From positions 1 through 23,339 of the IMG/VR virus record IMGVR_UViG_3300020552_000096: a stretch of DNA of 23,339 bases. One strand, given 5' to 3'. This stretch comes from a virus. Numbering within the stretch: position 1 is the stretch's first letter; every line of letters begins with the position of its first letter. The notes below the pieces were generated by a model, which ran no database searches, had not been told where the DNA came from, and worked only from the letters and a program-made list of their open reading frames with translations. Below are positions 1 to 7,184 of the stretch, piece after piece. Both the position numbers and the translations under genes were made by a program.

Positions 1-228
1 AGCGGACGGACAGCATCCGGTATGCGTCATCACTATGGGGTGGCGCATAGAACCTTACCATTTGGAACAACGGTTTGTATCCACAACCCGTCGAATGGTA
101 GGCAAGTAGAAGCCGTTGTAACCGATAGAGGGCCATTCGTCAGAGGAAGAACAATTGACGTCAATCAAAACGTGGCTCGTGCCCTTGGTTTCCGAGGAAC
201 CGCACATCTAAATTACCATCCGTGTTAA
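1..228 (+). CDS. RlpA-like double-psi beta-barrel protein (5' end outside window)
   Basis: The reading frame is open from the window edge, so the true start lies upstream. The visible 75 residues begin SGRTASG and continue with AHRTLPFGT, then TDRGPF and GRTIDV. This order (RTASG, AHRTLPFGT, V.DRGPF, R.IDVS/N) is the signature of the RlpA double-psi beta-barrel domain, found in cell-wall-acting lytic transglycosylases and in small secreted proteins. Only the C-terminal part of the barrel is visible, and the protein ends soon after it with no SPOR domain. It is followed after 35 nt by a gene for an exported peptidase, so a shared role at the peptidoglycan is likely. Whether it is enzymatically active cannot be told from this fragment. 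Confidence 0.8.
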   Translation, partial: SGRTASGMRHHYGVAHRTLPFGTTVCIHNPSNGRQVEAVVTDRGPFVRGRTIDVNQNVARALGFRGTAHLNYHPC

Positions 229-263
229 GGGTCGGTTGCACATAACAGAAAGGTAAATCCCAA

Positions 264-791
264 ATGAAGAAGATTATTCTAGCTGCGATGACAGCAGCTG
301 CTGTGCTTGCGTATGCAAGTGTGGCAGAAGCAAAAGTTCATCCTGGCAAACATAGTCAGTATTCAGCAAATCTCGAAGAACCAGATCCGATTGGATCGAT
401 CTTCGATGGTTGGGGAGACGTTACTCCTCAGCTACGTTTTAAAAACAAACGACAGGCTCGCATTTACAGCGAGCGTAGAGAAGCAACTTATGGCTTTGAG
501 CGTGCGGACGATGGATACTCAGGTTCGATCGTAGCTCTTGGTCATCAGCTTCAGCATCAGGGTCTCCGTGTGTCTGAGCATCCATCATTCGGTGGAGTGC
601 ACCATGTTCATCATGGTTGGGCACACTACGCAGGGCGTGCGATCGACGTAAATGTTGGTCGTGGCGTTTTCGAGGCTCACTCAGCGTATGCACACAATTT
701 TGATCACCTTGCTGCTCAGTTAAGATCAGAAGGTTACACAGTGCTCTGGAGAGTTCCAGGTCACTATAATCATATGCATATTCAAAAATAA
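264..791 (+). CDS. Exported M15-like zinc peptidase (peptidoglycan peptidase candidate)
   Basis: 175 residues. The N-terminus is a clear Sec signal peptide (MKKIILAA, Ala-rich core, cleavage probably after VAEA). The C-terminal half carries the two metal-site motifs of the VanY/endolysin-type M15 fold: H-Y-A-G-R-A-I-D near residue 128 (H-x-x-G-x-A-x-D) and H-Y-N-H-M-H near the C-terminus (H-x-H). Members of this group cut peptide bonds in peptidoglycan stem peptides. The central region is rich in His and does not match a family I know. A purine-rich AGAAAGG lies upstream of the ATG. The gene follows the RlpA-like gene and is closed by a strong terminator. A lysis or cell-wall-remodelling role is inferred; no holin is visible next to it. 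Confidence 0.7.
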   Translation: MKKIILAAMTAAAVLAYASVAEAKVHPGKHSQYSANLEEPDPIGSIFDGWGDVTPQLRFKNKRQARIYSERREATYGFERADDGYSGSIVALGHQLQHQGLRVSEHPSFGGVHHVHHGWAHYAGRAIDVNVGRGVFEAHSAYAHNFDHLAAQLRSEGYTVLWRVPGHYNHMHIQK

Positions 792-796
792 CAACG

Positions 797-826
797 AGGG
801 TGGCAATGTCCGTGCCACCCTTTTTT
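797..826 (+). terminator. Rho-independent terminator
   Basis: An 8-bp perfect GC-rich hairpin (GGGTGGCA / TGCCACCC, 7-nt loop) is followed directly by six T residues. It begins a few bases after the stop of the exported peptidase gene and separates it from the ClpP-like gene, whose ribosome binding site lies immediately downstream. Confidence 0.92.
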
Positions 827-839
827 CTTGGAGGCTATT

Positions 840-1406
840 TTGAATTTAGAAAAAGAAGACAAAACAATAGACATTCCGAATATCGAAGACCACCACTATT
901 ATCTATTCAACTCAACATTCGACGCAAGTTCTACGGGCGAAGCATTAAAGTTTATTCTTGCCCGTAACCTAATGAAAAAAGACCGCCCGAAGTTTATGAA
1001 ATTTATTATTAACTCTCCTGGCGGCGAAGTTCCCTCAGCCTTTTCTCTCATCGATACGATGAAGGGTTCAAAGATTCCGGTATATACATATGGACTTGGT
1101 GAAATTGCTTCTTGTGGTCTACTTACGTTTATGGCGGGAGCAAAAGGACATCGTTACATTACTAGAAATACCGCAATTCTATCCCACCAGTTCTCATGGG
1201 GATCTATGGGTAAAGAACATGAATTGATGGCATCAGTCAAAGAATTTAATAATACCAGTCAGCGCATTGTAGATCATTATAAGAAGTGCACTGGTCAAAC
1301 CGAAGCAACTATTAAGAAGTATCTACTACCACCAGAAGATGTTTGGTTAACTCCAAAGGAAGCAGTGAAATATGGAATCGCAGACGAAATTGTGGATTTT
1401 TATTGA
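840..1406 (+). CDS. ClpP-like serine protease
   Basis: 188 residues from a TTG start at 840, chosen because TTGGAGG at 828-834 is well spaced before it; the frame also contains a TTG at 828, inside that site. The ClpP/crotonase core is intact: I-N-S-P-G-G (about residues 57-62, oxyanion strand), nucleophile Ser91 in E-I-A-S-C-G, His116 in L-S-H-Q, and an Asp candidate in P-E-D-V-W-L-T-P-K-E-A before Y-G-I-A-D-E-I. Host ClpP works with a ClpX/ClpA ATPase; no ATPase partner is visible here. ClpP-like genes in T4-like phages have been proposed to act in protein turnover or head maturation. The absence of structural genes nearby does not favour the prohead role, but does not exclude it. Confidence 0.88.
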   Translation: MNLEKEDKTIDIPNIEDHHYYLFNSTFDASSTGEALKFILARNLMKKDRPKFMKFIINSPGGEVPSAFSLIDTMKGSKIPVYTYGLGEIASCGLLTFMAGAKGHRYITRNTAILSHQFSWGSMGKEHELMASVKEFNNTSQRIVDHYKKCTGQTEATIKKYLLPPEDVWLTPKEAVKYGIADEIVDFY

Positions 1407-1608
1407 GTGGGTAGCAACTGTTGTTCTAATCGTAGGTGTTGCTCTGACTTCATGGAATATCTATCCAGCTAATATATACGTAAGTGCTGCTGGTAATCTA
1501 TTGTGGTTTGTGATAGGTTGGCACTGGAGAAAATTGTCTCTAATCACAATCCAAATTATAGTTACTGGTATATATGCAGTTGGGTTGTGGAAGTATTGGT
1601 TCTTATAA
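1372..1608 (+). CDS. Small membrane protein
   Basis: 78 residues, starting inside the 3' end of the ClpP-like gene (35-nt overlap in another frame), which suggests translational coupling. Three hydrophobic stretches can be seen: WVATVVLIVGVALT, the middle AAGNLLWFVIGW and the C-terminal ITIQIIVTGIYAVGLW, giving two or three membrane passes with short charged ends (W-R-K-L between the second and third). Similar short membrane proteins are common in T4-like phages of marine and soil bacteria (I recall them as a DUF6552-type family, not verified). No function can be given. Confidence 0.65.
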   Translation: MESQTKLWIFIEWVATVVLIVGVALTSWNIYPANIYVSAAGNLLWFVIGWHWRKLSLITIQIIVTGIYAVGLWKYWFL

Positions 1609-1629
1609 ATAATCCAAAAAGGAATCAAT

Positions 1630-2352
1630 ATGCAGAACTTCTCAGAATTTATTGCCGAGTTAAAAATAACTCTAAAATGTCACGAAGAGCTTAATGAGAA
1701 GCTCTGGGATGGCGATAAAATAAAGCCAGAAGTTCGTAAGGCTCTTATAAAATTCGGCGAGACTTGGGCTGACTTTGCTAAGATTCCCAAGAGTATGATT
1801 GAAGATATCGTAATGACAGGTGGTAACACTAACTTCAATTACACTTCTAAATCTGATATTGATGTTCATCTTATCGTCGACCGTTCTAAATTGTTTAGCG
1901 ATCCAAAATTCGTAGAGGAATATCTCCAGGATAAAAAATCTCTCTGGACTCTATCTCACGATGTTAATGTATATGGATATCCGCTAGAACCTTACGCTCA
2001 AGATAATAGTATTAAATATCCGAAAGATCAGGGCGTCTATTCTCTTAAAAACGATGAATGGTTAAAGAAACCTGGTAAGTGCGACTACGATTATCAGAAC
2101 GATCACCTTCTTAAACAGAAGGTTAAGCACTATATGCACGCCATTGACCATCTAATCAAAAATAAGATGGGCGAGGGTGCAGTCAATGTTTTGAAAACAA
2201 AACTAAAGAACATGCGAGCCGCTGGCATCCAGCAGTATGGTGAATATTCCAGAGAGAACCTAGTATTCAAAGAGCTACGTAACAGAGGATATCTGGATAA
2301 GATGAATGCCTATGATAAGGGCGTCCAAGATCAAGAGCTCTCGCTAAAATAA
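1630..2352 (+). CDS. Nucleotidyltransferase-fold protein
   Basis: 240 residues from ATG, preceded by AAGGAA. The diagnostic segment is G-G-N-T-N-F-N-Y-T-S-K-S-D-I-D-V-H-L, near residues 64-81: the G-[GS]-x(n)-D-x-D signature of the DNA polymerase beta-like nucleotidyltransferase superfamily, with both metal-binding Asp present in S-D-I-D. The downstream half is rich in Lys and Tyr and helical, with no domain I recognise. Stand-alone proteins of this kind occur in T4-like phages, where the substrate is unknown. Nucleotide transfer to an RNA, protein or small molecule is possible. It ends just before a promoter. Confidence 0.6.
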   Translation: MQNFSEFIAELKITLKCHEELNEKLWDGDKIKPEVRKALIKFGETWADFAKIPKSMIEDIVMTGGNTNFNYTSKSDIDVHLIVDRSKLFSDPKFVEEYLQDKKSLWTLSHDVNVYGYPLEPYAQDNSIKYPKDQGVYSLKNDEWLKKPGKCDYDYQNDHLLKQKVKHYMHAIDHLIKNKMGEGAVNVLKTKLKNMRAAGIQQYGEYSRENLVFKELRNRGYLDKMNAYDKGVQDQELSLK

Positions 2353-2355
2353 ATA

Positions 2356-2384
2356 TTGCTTTCCACTAAAAAATAAGTTATAAT
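2356..2384 (+). promoter_or_regulatory. Sigma70-like promoter
   Basis: TTGCTT (2356-2361), a 17-nt spacer and a perfect TATAAT (2379-2384) lie between the nucleotidyltransferase gene and the 39-aa ORF. The expected start of transcription is around 2391. It would drive the 39-aa ORF, glutaredoxin and, since the genes are nearly contiguous, probably the whole sugar cassette. The -10 is perfect; the -35 matches four of six. Confidence 0.7.
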
Positions 2385-2409
2385 GTTCTGATCTAACTTG
2401 GAGGTTGTC

Positions 2410-2529
2410 ATGAATATGAGCAGTGATCTAGAATTTATGGTTGAGACGGACATGATTTTGCTGGGCTATAATCCGTATAACCCTGCTGATGTCAATTTGT
2501 ATTGGGAGGATTACTTTAATGGCCATTGA
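2410..2529 (+). CDS. 39-residue small protein
   Basis: A short ORF from ATG at 2410, with a strong ribosome binding site (TTGGAGG) ending about 7 nt before the start and a sigma70-like promoter 26 nt upstream. The product is acidic (several Asp/Glu) and includes the aromatic-rich segment Y-N-P-Y-N-P-A-D-V-N-L-Y-W. Its last 11 nt overlap the start of the glutaredoxin gene, so translation may be coupled. I do not recognise it. The good initiation site and the overlap are the reasons to treat it as real; it could also act as a leader ORF. Confidence 0.55.
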   Translation: MNMSSDLEFMVETDMILLGYNPYNPADVNLYWEDYFNGH

Positions 2530-2794
2530 GATTTATTCAAAGACTAATTGTGTGCATTGCGATCAAGCAAAGCAAATCCTACGCACACACGGTAAAGATT
2601 TCATTGAGTATAAGTTAGACGAAGACTTTACTCGTGAGATTCTACTATCAAAGTTTCCAGAAGCTAAGACTTTTCCTGTCGTAGTCGTTGATGGTTTTAA
2701 CATCGGCGGATATGAGCAGCTAAAGCAGCATCTTGTTGAAGAAACTTCAGACACTCGCAAGGTTCTATTGGAAAATAATTACCACGGAGCATAA
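2519..2794 (+). CDS. Glutaredoxin
   Basis: 91 residues. The start at 2519 (MAIEIYSK) was preferred to an in-frame upstream start at 2489 because GGGAGGA lies 8 nt before it and the thioredoxin fold begins immediately. The active site is C11-V-H-C14, an unusual C-V-H-C in place of C-P-Y-C. The cis-proline is in T-F-P-V-V and the GSH-binding G-G-Y-E-Q-L follows, so the redox-active dithiol is complete. In T4-like phages, glutaredoxins supply electrons to phage ribonucleotide reductase. No reductase gene lies in this window. Confidence 0.92.
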   Translation: MAIEIYSKTNCVHCDQAKQILRTHGKDFIEYKLDEDFTREILLSKFPEAKTFPVVVVDGFNIGGYEQLKQHLVEETSDTRKVLLENNYHGA

Positions 2795-2797
2795 ATT

Positions 2798-3079
2798 ATG
2801 GCTACCTACGATCGTGACACTCTGCTAGAAGACCTACGCAAGAATGTTGTTGCAGTTTATTTCACAAAGGTTAATGGCGAAAAGCGAGAGATGCGTTGCA
2901 CTCTCATGCCAGGTCTACTTCCTCCGACATATGTCGAAGAAGAAAAAGACGTAAAGAAATTCCATGACGAGAACAAAGAAGTTCTTGCTGTATGGGACGT
3001 GATGAAGGGTGGATGGCGTTCATTCCGTATCGACTCTATTGAATATGTTCAAGTTTTAGATCCATATCAATATTTTTAG
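2798..3079 (+). CDS. WYL_2/SH3-barrel-like small phage protein
   Basis: 93 residues. The order D-L-R-K-N-V-V-A-V-Y-F-T-K-V-N-G-E-K-R-E, then M-R-C-T-L and W-R-S-F-R-I-D-S-I matches the small beta-barrel proteins of T4-like phages formerly called DUF2693 (WYL_2, Sm/SH3-like barrel). The W-R-S-F-R-I-D end is the characteristic strand. The family is widespread in large phages and thought to bind nucleic acid or ligands, with no proven role. It lies 3 nt after glutaredoxin in the same transcription unit. Confidence 0.7.
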   Translation: MATYDRDTLLEDLRKNVVAVYFTKVNGEKREMRCTLMPGLLPPTYVEEEKDVKKFHDENKEVLAVWDVMKGGWRSFRIDSIEYVQVLDPYQYF

Positions 3080-3088
3080 GAGTCAAGA

Positions 3089-3451
3089 ATGAACGAAAAG
3101 ACCTACTGGGGTTATCACCTAATCATCAATGCGGGCGATTGCGATAGAGCAGCAGTAACAAGTCCAGCAACAATTTACGAATTCGTTACCGATCTAGTTG
3201 AGAAGATTGACATGGTTGCTTATGGCGAACCACAGATCGTTCACTTTGGCGACGGTAATAAGTCTGGATATACTCTTGTCCAGCTAATCGAAACAAGTAA
3301 CATTTGTGCACATTTCTGCGACGATTCAGGTGATATGTACCTAGACGTCTTTTCGTGCAAGCCTTTTGATAAAAACGTAGTTGCTCAACTTGTTGATGAC
3401 TATTTCCTACCTACTAGATCAAATACTACATATCTAGAAAGACAAGCATAA
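3089..3451 (+). CDS. speD: S-adenosylmethionine decarboxylase (prokaryotic, pyruvoyl type)
   Basis: 120 residues, the usual length for the bacterial SpeD/SpeH class. It starts with W-G-Y-H-L-I-I-N, the family's N-terminal strand. The self-cleavage region is I-E-T-S-N-I-C-A-H-F: Ser70 would become the pyruvoyl group, His75 matches the processing His, and Cys90 in D-V-F-S-C-K-P-F matches the catalytic Cys. The residue after the cleavage Ser is Asn rather than the usual His, and the W-P-E segment is replaced by C-D-D. The enzyme makes decarboxylated AdoMet for spermidine synthesis. No spermidine synthase is visible, so the phage may feed a host synthase; polyamines help condense phage DNA. An AGGAG lies 8 nt before the ATG. 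Confidence 0.85.
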   Translation: MNEKTYWGYHLIINAGDCDRAAVTSPATIYEFVTDLVEKIDMVAYGEPQIVHFGDGNKSGYTLVQLIETSNICAHFCDDSGDMYLDVFSCKPFDKNVVAQLVDDYFLPTRSNTTYLERQA

Positions 3452-3469
3452 CATAATTGGAGTTTGGTA

Positions 3470-4300
3470 ATGAATATTATTTGGTCGGACTTTGATCCGA
3501 ATTCAGAATGGTCTGTGAAGCAGCGTGAAGCTAAAGCGGTAAACGGGTCAGATTATTGGCCAACGATGCGGGAAGTGTTCAAGCATGATTGTGCTACACT
3601 CCCGCTCAATCGTTTTCGTTTGTGGGCTAGTATCCACAACGTTCCTCTTGTAACACAGTACAGAACATCTCGTTTCTTTGGCGAAGCATTCTATCATGCT
3701 TATCGTGACGAAGAAATCTATAATGCTCTGCTAGAAAACTGGATTGGTATTCCAGAAGGTATGGCAGAAGCACTTCGCCCAACTAATGATTTTGATACAT
3801 CAACGCAGCGTATCCAGAACCTTGGTCATCTTATGATTACTGGGTTCGGTAAGGAGAAGCTACGTTCTATCAAGTCAATTGTTGAAATTGGTGCTGGCTA
3901 TGGTGACATGTGTTCACTAATCCACGACCTTGGTTTCGAGGGCGAATATACTATCGTTGATATTCCAGAGACTCAGCCAATTCAGGAATTCTATCTTGGT
4001 AAGCAGGGCATTACTCCAAAGTGGTCTTTCGAAGACGACAACGTCTCTCATGCTGATCTTGTAATTGCTACTTGGTCTCTATCAGAAACGCCACTCGAAT
4101 ATCGTGCGCAGCTAATGCCAAAGATCGACCAGTCAAAGAACTGGCTAATCATGGCACAGTCTGAAATCTTTGGACAGAAGGTAAATGACGAATATTTTAC
4201 TAACTTCTTCAAAGATAAGAACATGACAAAGATTCCACTTGGTTCAGAGCAGATGAAGCAGTGGGATGGTGATAACAATTATTATGTTGTGAGGGATTAA
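3470..4300 (+). CDS. Putative sugar O-methyltransferase
   Basis: 276 residues. The ATG at 3470 is favoured over an in-frame TTG at 3464 because GGAG at 3459-3462 is correctly spaced. The AdoMet-binding motif I is V-E-I-G-A-G-Y-G-D-M near residue 141, followed by the acidic strand end Y-T-I-V-D-I-P. The N-terminal third is helical and specific to the 'putative sugar O-methyltransferase' type. The gene opens a run of sugar-nucleotide genes and its stop overlaps the next start by one base, so methylation of a cassette-made sugar is a reasonable inference. The exact acceptor is not shown by the sequence. Confidence 0.72.
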   Translation: MNIIWSDFDPNSEWSVKQREAKAVNGSDYWPTMREVFKHDCATLPLNRFRLWASIHNVPLVTQYRTSRFFGEAFYHAYRDEEIYNALLENWIGIPEGMAEALRPTNDFDTSTQRIQNLGHLMITGFGKEKLRSIKSIVEIGAGYGDMCSLIHDLGFEGEYTIVDIPETQPIQEFYLGKQGITPKWSFEDDNVSHADLVIATWSLSETPLEYRAQLMPKIDQSKNWLIMAQSEIFGQKVNDEYFTNFFKDKNMTKIPLGSEQMKQWDGDNNYYVVRD

Positions 4301-4806
4301 TGCTTAACGTTCGTTCAACTTATCCTATGGCAGAACCTTGTTATAACCATGCAGAAAAGTGGCGTCCTAATAATGGTATTACATTCGGAACGTTTGATCT
4401 GATGCATGCTGGCCATGTTACAATGCTCGAGGTATGTCGAGCGCAGTGTGATCATCTAATCGTTGGGTTGCAGTCTGACCCAACGATCGACCGTCCAGAT
4501 ACAAAGAACAAGCCAGTTCAATCTCTTTTTGAAAGATATGCGCAGTTATCTGCTTGTCGGTTCGTAGACCAGATCATTCCCTACGACACAGAAGAGGATT
4601 TAGCAAATATGCTAAGTATCCTGGACGTTAAAAAGAGATTCCTTGGCGAAGAATATAAGGGACAATTCGTATATGCCGCTGATGTCTGCAGACAGCGAGA
4701 GATTGAAGTCGTATATATTGATCGCAAACACTATTATTCTTCATCAAATTTAAGAGGCAAAGTATATGCTAGAGAGTTGTCTAAACGCTCCAATAATCCA
4801 TCTTGA
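4300..4806 (+). CDS. Cytidylyltransferase-like nucleotidyltransferase
   Basis: 168 residues. The catalytic H-x-G-H motif is in G-T-F-D-L-M-H-A-G-H-V (residues 30-40), with a late S-S-S-N-L-R, as in TagD-type glycerol-3-phosphate cytidylyltransferases and the C-terminal half of HldE. These enzymes join a nucleotide to a sugar or polyol phosphate. In this setting it is the best candidate for activating heptose 1-phosphate made by the GmhA/HddA/GmhB set that follows, although the classical enzyme after HddA (HddC) has a different fold. The start overlaps the preceding stop (TAATG) and a GAGGG lies just before. An ATG at 4327 is an alternative start. Confidence 0.8.
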   Translation: MLNVRSTYPMAEPCYNHAEKWRPNNGITFGTFDLMHAGHVTMLEVCRAQCDHLIVGLQSDPTIDRPDTKNKPVQSLFERYAQLSACRFVDQIIPYDTEEDLANMLSILDVKKRFLGEEYKGQFVYAADVCRQREIEVVYIDRKHYYSSSNLRGKVYARELSKRSNNPS

Positions 4807-5320
4807 ATATTTCGCACAACAAGCTCAGAACCTTGATGGTTTGGTTCTAGAGTTTGGTGTAGCTACAGGCGGAACTATCAAAAGAATTGCATCAACATTA
4901 CCAGACAGAACTGTGTATGGATTTGATTGGTTCCAAGGTTTGCCAGAAGATTGGACTAACGGTTACAACGCTGGGCATTTTTCTTGTGAGAAACCATCAG
5001 ACCTACCAGAGAATGTAGTAATCGTAGAAGGTCTATTCAAGAAAACTGTTCCAGGATTTATCAAACAACACAAAGAAGAAAAAGTTGCATTCATGCATGT
5101 TGATTGCGATATCTATTCTTCTGCAAAATATGTTCTTGATAAGTTCGAAAAGAAGTTCCAAGATGGTTCTGTTATTGTCTTTGACGAATTTATCATATAT
5201 AATAATTATCAGCATCATGAATGGAAAGCATGGAATGAATTCTTAGAAAAGACTAAGTATAAGTATGAAGTGCTCGGTAGAGCTCATGCAGAAAGCGTGG
5301 CGTTTAGAATTTATAAGTGA
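4766..5320 (+). CDS. TylF/macrocin-type O-methyltransferase
   Basis: 184 residues, starting 41 nt inside the preceding gene with AGAGG ahead of the ATG. Motif I is V-L-E-F-G-V-A-T-G-G-T, followed by V-Y-G-F-D-W-F-Q-G-L-P. The metal-site region H-V-D-C-D-I-Y-S-S and V-F-D-E-F are as in the TylF family of sugar 3'-O-methyltransferases. Together with the other methyltransferase upstream, this suggests that the cassette product is O-methylated at more than one position, as known for heptoses in some bacterial capsules. Which sugar is used is inference. Confidence 0.78.
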   Translation: MLESCLNAPIIHLEYFAQQAQNLDGLVLEFGVATGGTIKRIASTLPDRTVYGFDWFQGLPEDWTNGYNAGHFSCEKPSDLPENVVIVEGLFKKTVPGFIKQHKEEKVAFMHVDCDIYSSAKYVLDKFEKKFQDGSVIVFDEFIIYNNYQHHEWKAWNEFLEKTKYKYEVLGRAHAESVAFRIYK

Positions 5321-5326
5321 GGCATA

Positions 5327-5911
5327 ATGACATTTAGTGATCAATATTTTAACGAAGTAGTAGACATCGCAAATGCAATCGATAAGAACAAAATTGATAA
5401 GCTGGCTAAAGCTGTTGCAGATGTCGGTGCGCATGCTGGTCGTGTGTTTGTTCTTGGCGTTGGTGGTAGCGCTGGCAACGCTTCCCATATGGTTAATGAT
5501 CTACGTAAACTATGCGGAATCGAATCATACTCTCCAACAGACAACGTGTCGGAACTTACCGCAAGGACTAACGATGAGGGCTTCGACACCATCTTTACAG
5601 AATACCTCAAAGTCAGCAATTTTTCTTCACGTGATGCGCTGTTCGTCTTATCAGTAGGCGGTGGTAATAAAGAGAAGAATGTATCAGTTGGTCTAGTTAA
5701 TGCCATTGATCTAGCAAAAGAATACGGTGCGAAGGTATTCGGTATTGTTGGTAAGAAAGATGGTTATGCTGCTAAGAATGGTGACATTGTTGTAGTTGTC
5801 CCGCAACTATCTCCTGATAGAGTTACTCCTCACTCCGAAGCATTCCAGGGCGTAGTCTGGCATTGCTTAGTTTCTAATCCTGTCCTACAGAAGAACAAAA
5901 CCAAATGGTAA
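5327..5911 (+). CDS. gmhA: Sedoheptulose-7-phosphate isomerase (GmhA-like SIS protein)
   Basis: 194 residues, the normal GmhA length. The SIS-domain phosphate loop is L-G-V-G-G-S-A-G-N-A-S-H, very close to GmhA G-x-G-G-S-A-x-x-A-x-H; the second site is L-S-V-G-G-G. The C-terminal helix T-P-H-S-E-A-F-Q-G-V-V-W-H holds the Glu and His positions that act in GmhA catalysis. The reaction converts sedoheptulose 7-phosphate to D-glycero-D-manno-heptose 7-phosphate. The gene overlaps gmhB by 7 nt and lies in one operon with a transaldolase that can make the substrate. GAGG lies before the start. Confidence 0.82.
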   Translation: MTFSDQYFNEVVDIANAIDKNKIDKLAKAVADVGAHAGRVFVLGVGGSAGNASHMVNDLRKLCGIESYSPTDNVSELTARTNDEGFDTIFTEYLKVSNFSSRDALFVLSVGGGNKEKNVSVGLVNAIDLAKEYGAKVFGIVGKKDGYAAKNGDIVVVVPQLSPDRVTPHSEAFQGVVWHCLVSNPVLQKNKTKW

Positions 5912-6447
5912 AAGCAGTATTCCTTGATCGTGATGGCACGCTCAACGAGCTAGTCCATGGTAGAGATAATCCAAAGCACGTTTGTCCTTGGTATTTCTCT
6001 GAGTTCAATTACATCAATGGTGTAGAGGAAGCAATTAAGGGATTGAGATCTCTTGGATTTTCTCTACACGTTGTGACCAATCAGCCAGACGTTGATGATG
6101 GATACACAACCGAAGAAACTATGAATGTCATTCATGATTGTTTAAAGAACGACTTAAAGGTTGATACAATTCAGGCAGCAAGAACACGTGGTACTGAAGA
6201 GTATAAACCTAATCCTGGTATGTTGAATAAGATCATCAAAGAATGGATGGTAAGTAAGGAACGTAGCTGGATGATTGGTGATACATGGCGTGACGTTGTT
6301 GCAGGAAATCGTGCTGGCGTCAAGACTATATACCTTGGTGATATATACAATGCGCCTCAAGAATATTTGCATATTACTCCAGATTTCTATGCCAAAAACC
6401 TTCTTGAAGCAGTAACAATTATTCAACAAAATGTAGGTGGACAATGA
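5905..6447 (+). CDS. gmhB: Heptose bisphosphate phosphatase (GmhB-like HAD)
   Basis: 180 residues, HAD subfamily IIIA. Motif I is F-L-D-R-D-G-T-L-N, motif II V-T-N-Q-P, motif III Lys in Y-K-P-N-P-G-M, and motif IV M-I-G-D-T-W-R-D-V-V-A-G, which is full catalytic equipment. The GmhB zinc loop (C-P-H...C-x-C-R-K-P) is not conserved: the corresponding segment reads A-A-R-T-R-G-T-E-E-Y-K-P-N-P with no Cys, so this is a zinc-less variant, as seen in related histidinol-phosphate phosphatases. In context it should remove the 7-phosphate from heptose 1,7-bisphosphate. It overlaps gmhA (7 nt) and the next gene (ATGA). Confidence 0.8.
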   Translation: MVKAVFLDRDGTLNELVHGRDNPKHVCPWYFSEFNYINGVEEAIKGLRSLGFSLHVVTNQPDVDDGYTTEETMNVIHDCLKNDLKVDTIQAARTRGTEEYKPNPGMLNKIIKEWMVSKERSWMIGDTWRDVVAGNRAGVKTIYLGDIYNAPQEYLHITPDFYAKNLLEAVTIIQQNVGGQ

Positions 6448-7184
6448 TTGAGATTTATGCAGACGGTGCAGACTTTGATGGTATTATGAAGGCTGCTGAG
6501 AATCCAAGAGTTACAGGATTTACTACTAACCCAACACTAATGAAGCAAGCTGGTATTACAGACTATGAATTATTCGCAAAGAATACAATTCGTTCTCTTG
6601 CTGAAAAGCGCCCAGGAACTAATATCTCTCTTGAAGTATTCGCTGACGATACAAATAATATGTATCTACAGGCAAAAAAGATTGCTTCGTGGGGAGCAGA
6701 ATGTAACTACGATGTGTTCGTAAAGATTCCAGTTATGAATACAAAGGGCGAACCAAATTATGGTTTAATTAGATTGCTTAACGAAGAAGGCGTAAAGGTA
6801 AACGTTACTGCGGTCTTTACTCCTAACCAAACTCACAATATTATAGAGAACATTACTAACCCAGATGTTCCCGTTATTATCTCTATTTTCTCTGGCCGTG
6901 TTGCTGATACTCTACGCAATCCTATTACTTGGACTAAGCAGTGTATTGGTGAATCAAACAACAAGCCAGCAGAGTTCGATAAGATTAAGTTCCTTTGGGC
7001 TTCTTGTAGAGAAATCTATCATCTGCAGATGGCAGAAGCTGCTGGTTGTGATATCATTACCATGCTTCATGATCAGATCAAGAAGTTAAACCTACAAGGT
7101 AAAGATCTAACAAAGTTTTCTCAGGAAACTGTTGAAATGTTTTATAATGATGCTGTTGCATCTGGATATAGGATTGAAGTATAA
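6444..7184 (+). CDS. Transaldolase
   Basis: 246 residues. T-T-N-P-T-L-M-K-Q-A-G-I near the N-terminus and V-K-I-P-V-M-N near the middle carry the transaldolase signatures; the Lys of V-K-I-P is the Schiff-base lysine. W-A-S-C-R-E-I-Y and G-C-D-I-I-T-M match the C-terminal barrel strands. The enzyme transfers a three-carbon unit from fructose 6-phosphate to erythrose 4-phosphate, producing sedoheptulose 7-phosphate. Cyanophages carry transaldolase to redirect the pentose phosphate pathway. Here its place between gmhB and a glycosyltransferase points to precursor supply for heptose synthesis. Start and stop overlap both neighbours (ATGA, TAATG). Confidence 0.88.
   Translation: MIEIYADGADFDGIMKAAENPRVTGFTTNPTLMKQAGITDYELFAKNTIRSLAEKRPGTNISLEVFADDTNNMYLQAKKIASWGAECNYDVFVKIPVMNTKGEPNYGLIRLLNEEGVKVNVTAVFTPNQTHNIIENITNPDVPVIISIFSGRVADTLRNPITWTKQCIGESNNKPAEFDKIKFLWASCREIYHLQMAEAAGCDIITMLHDQIKKLNLQGKDLTKFSQETVEMFYNDAVASGYRIEV

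Noticed and set aside
5341-5706. 121-codon open frame on the - strand
   Set aside because: It lies fully antisense to gmhA, within a continuous rightward operon.
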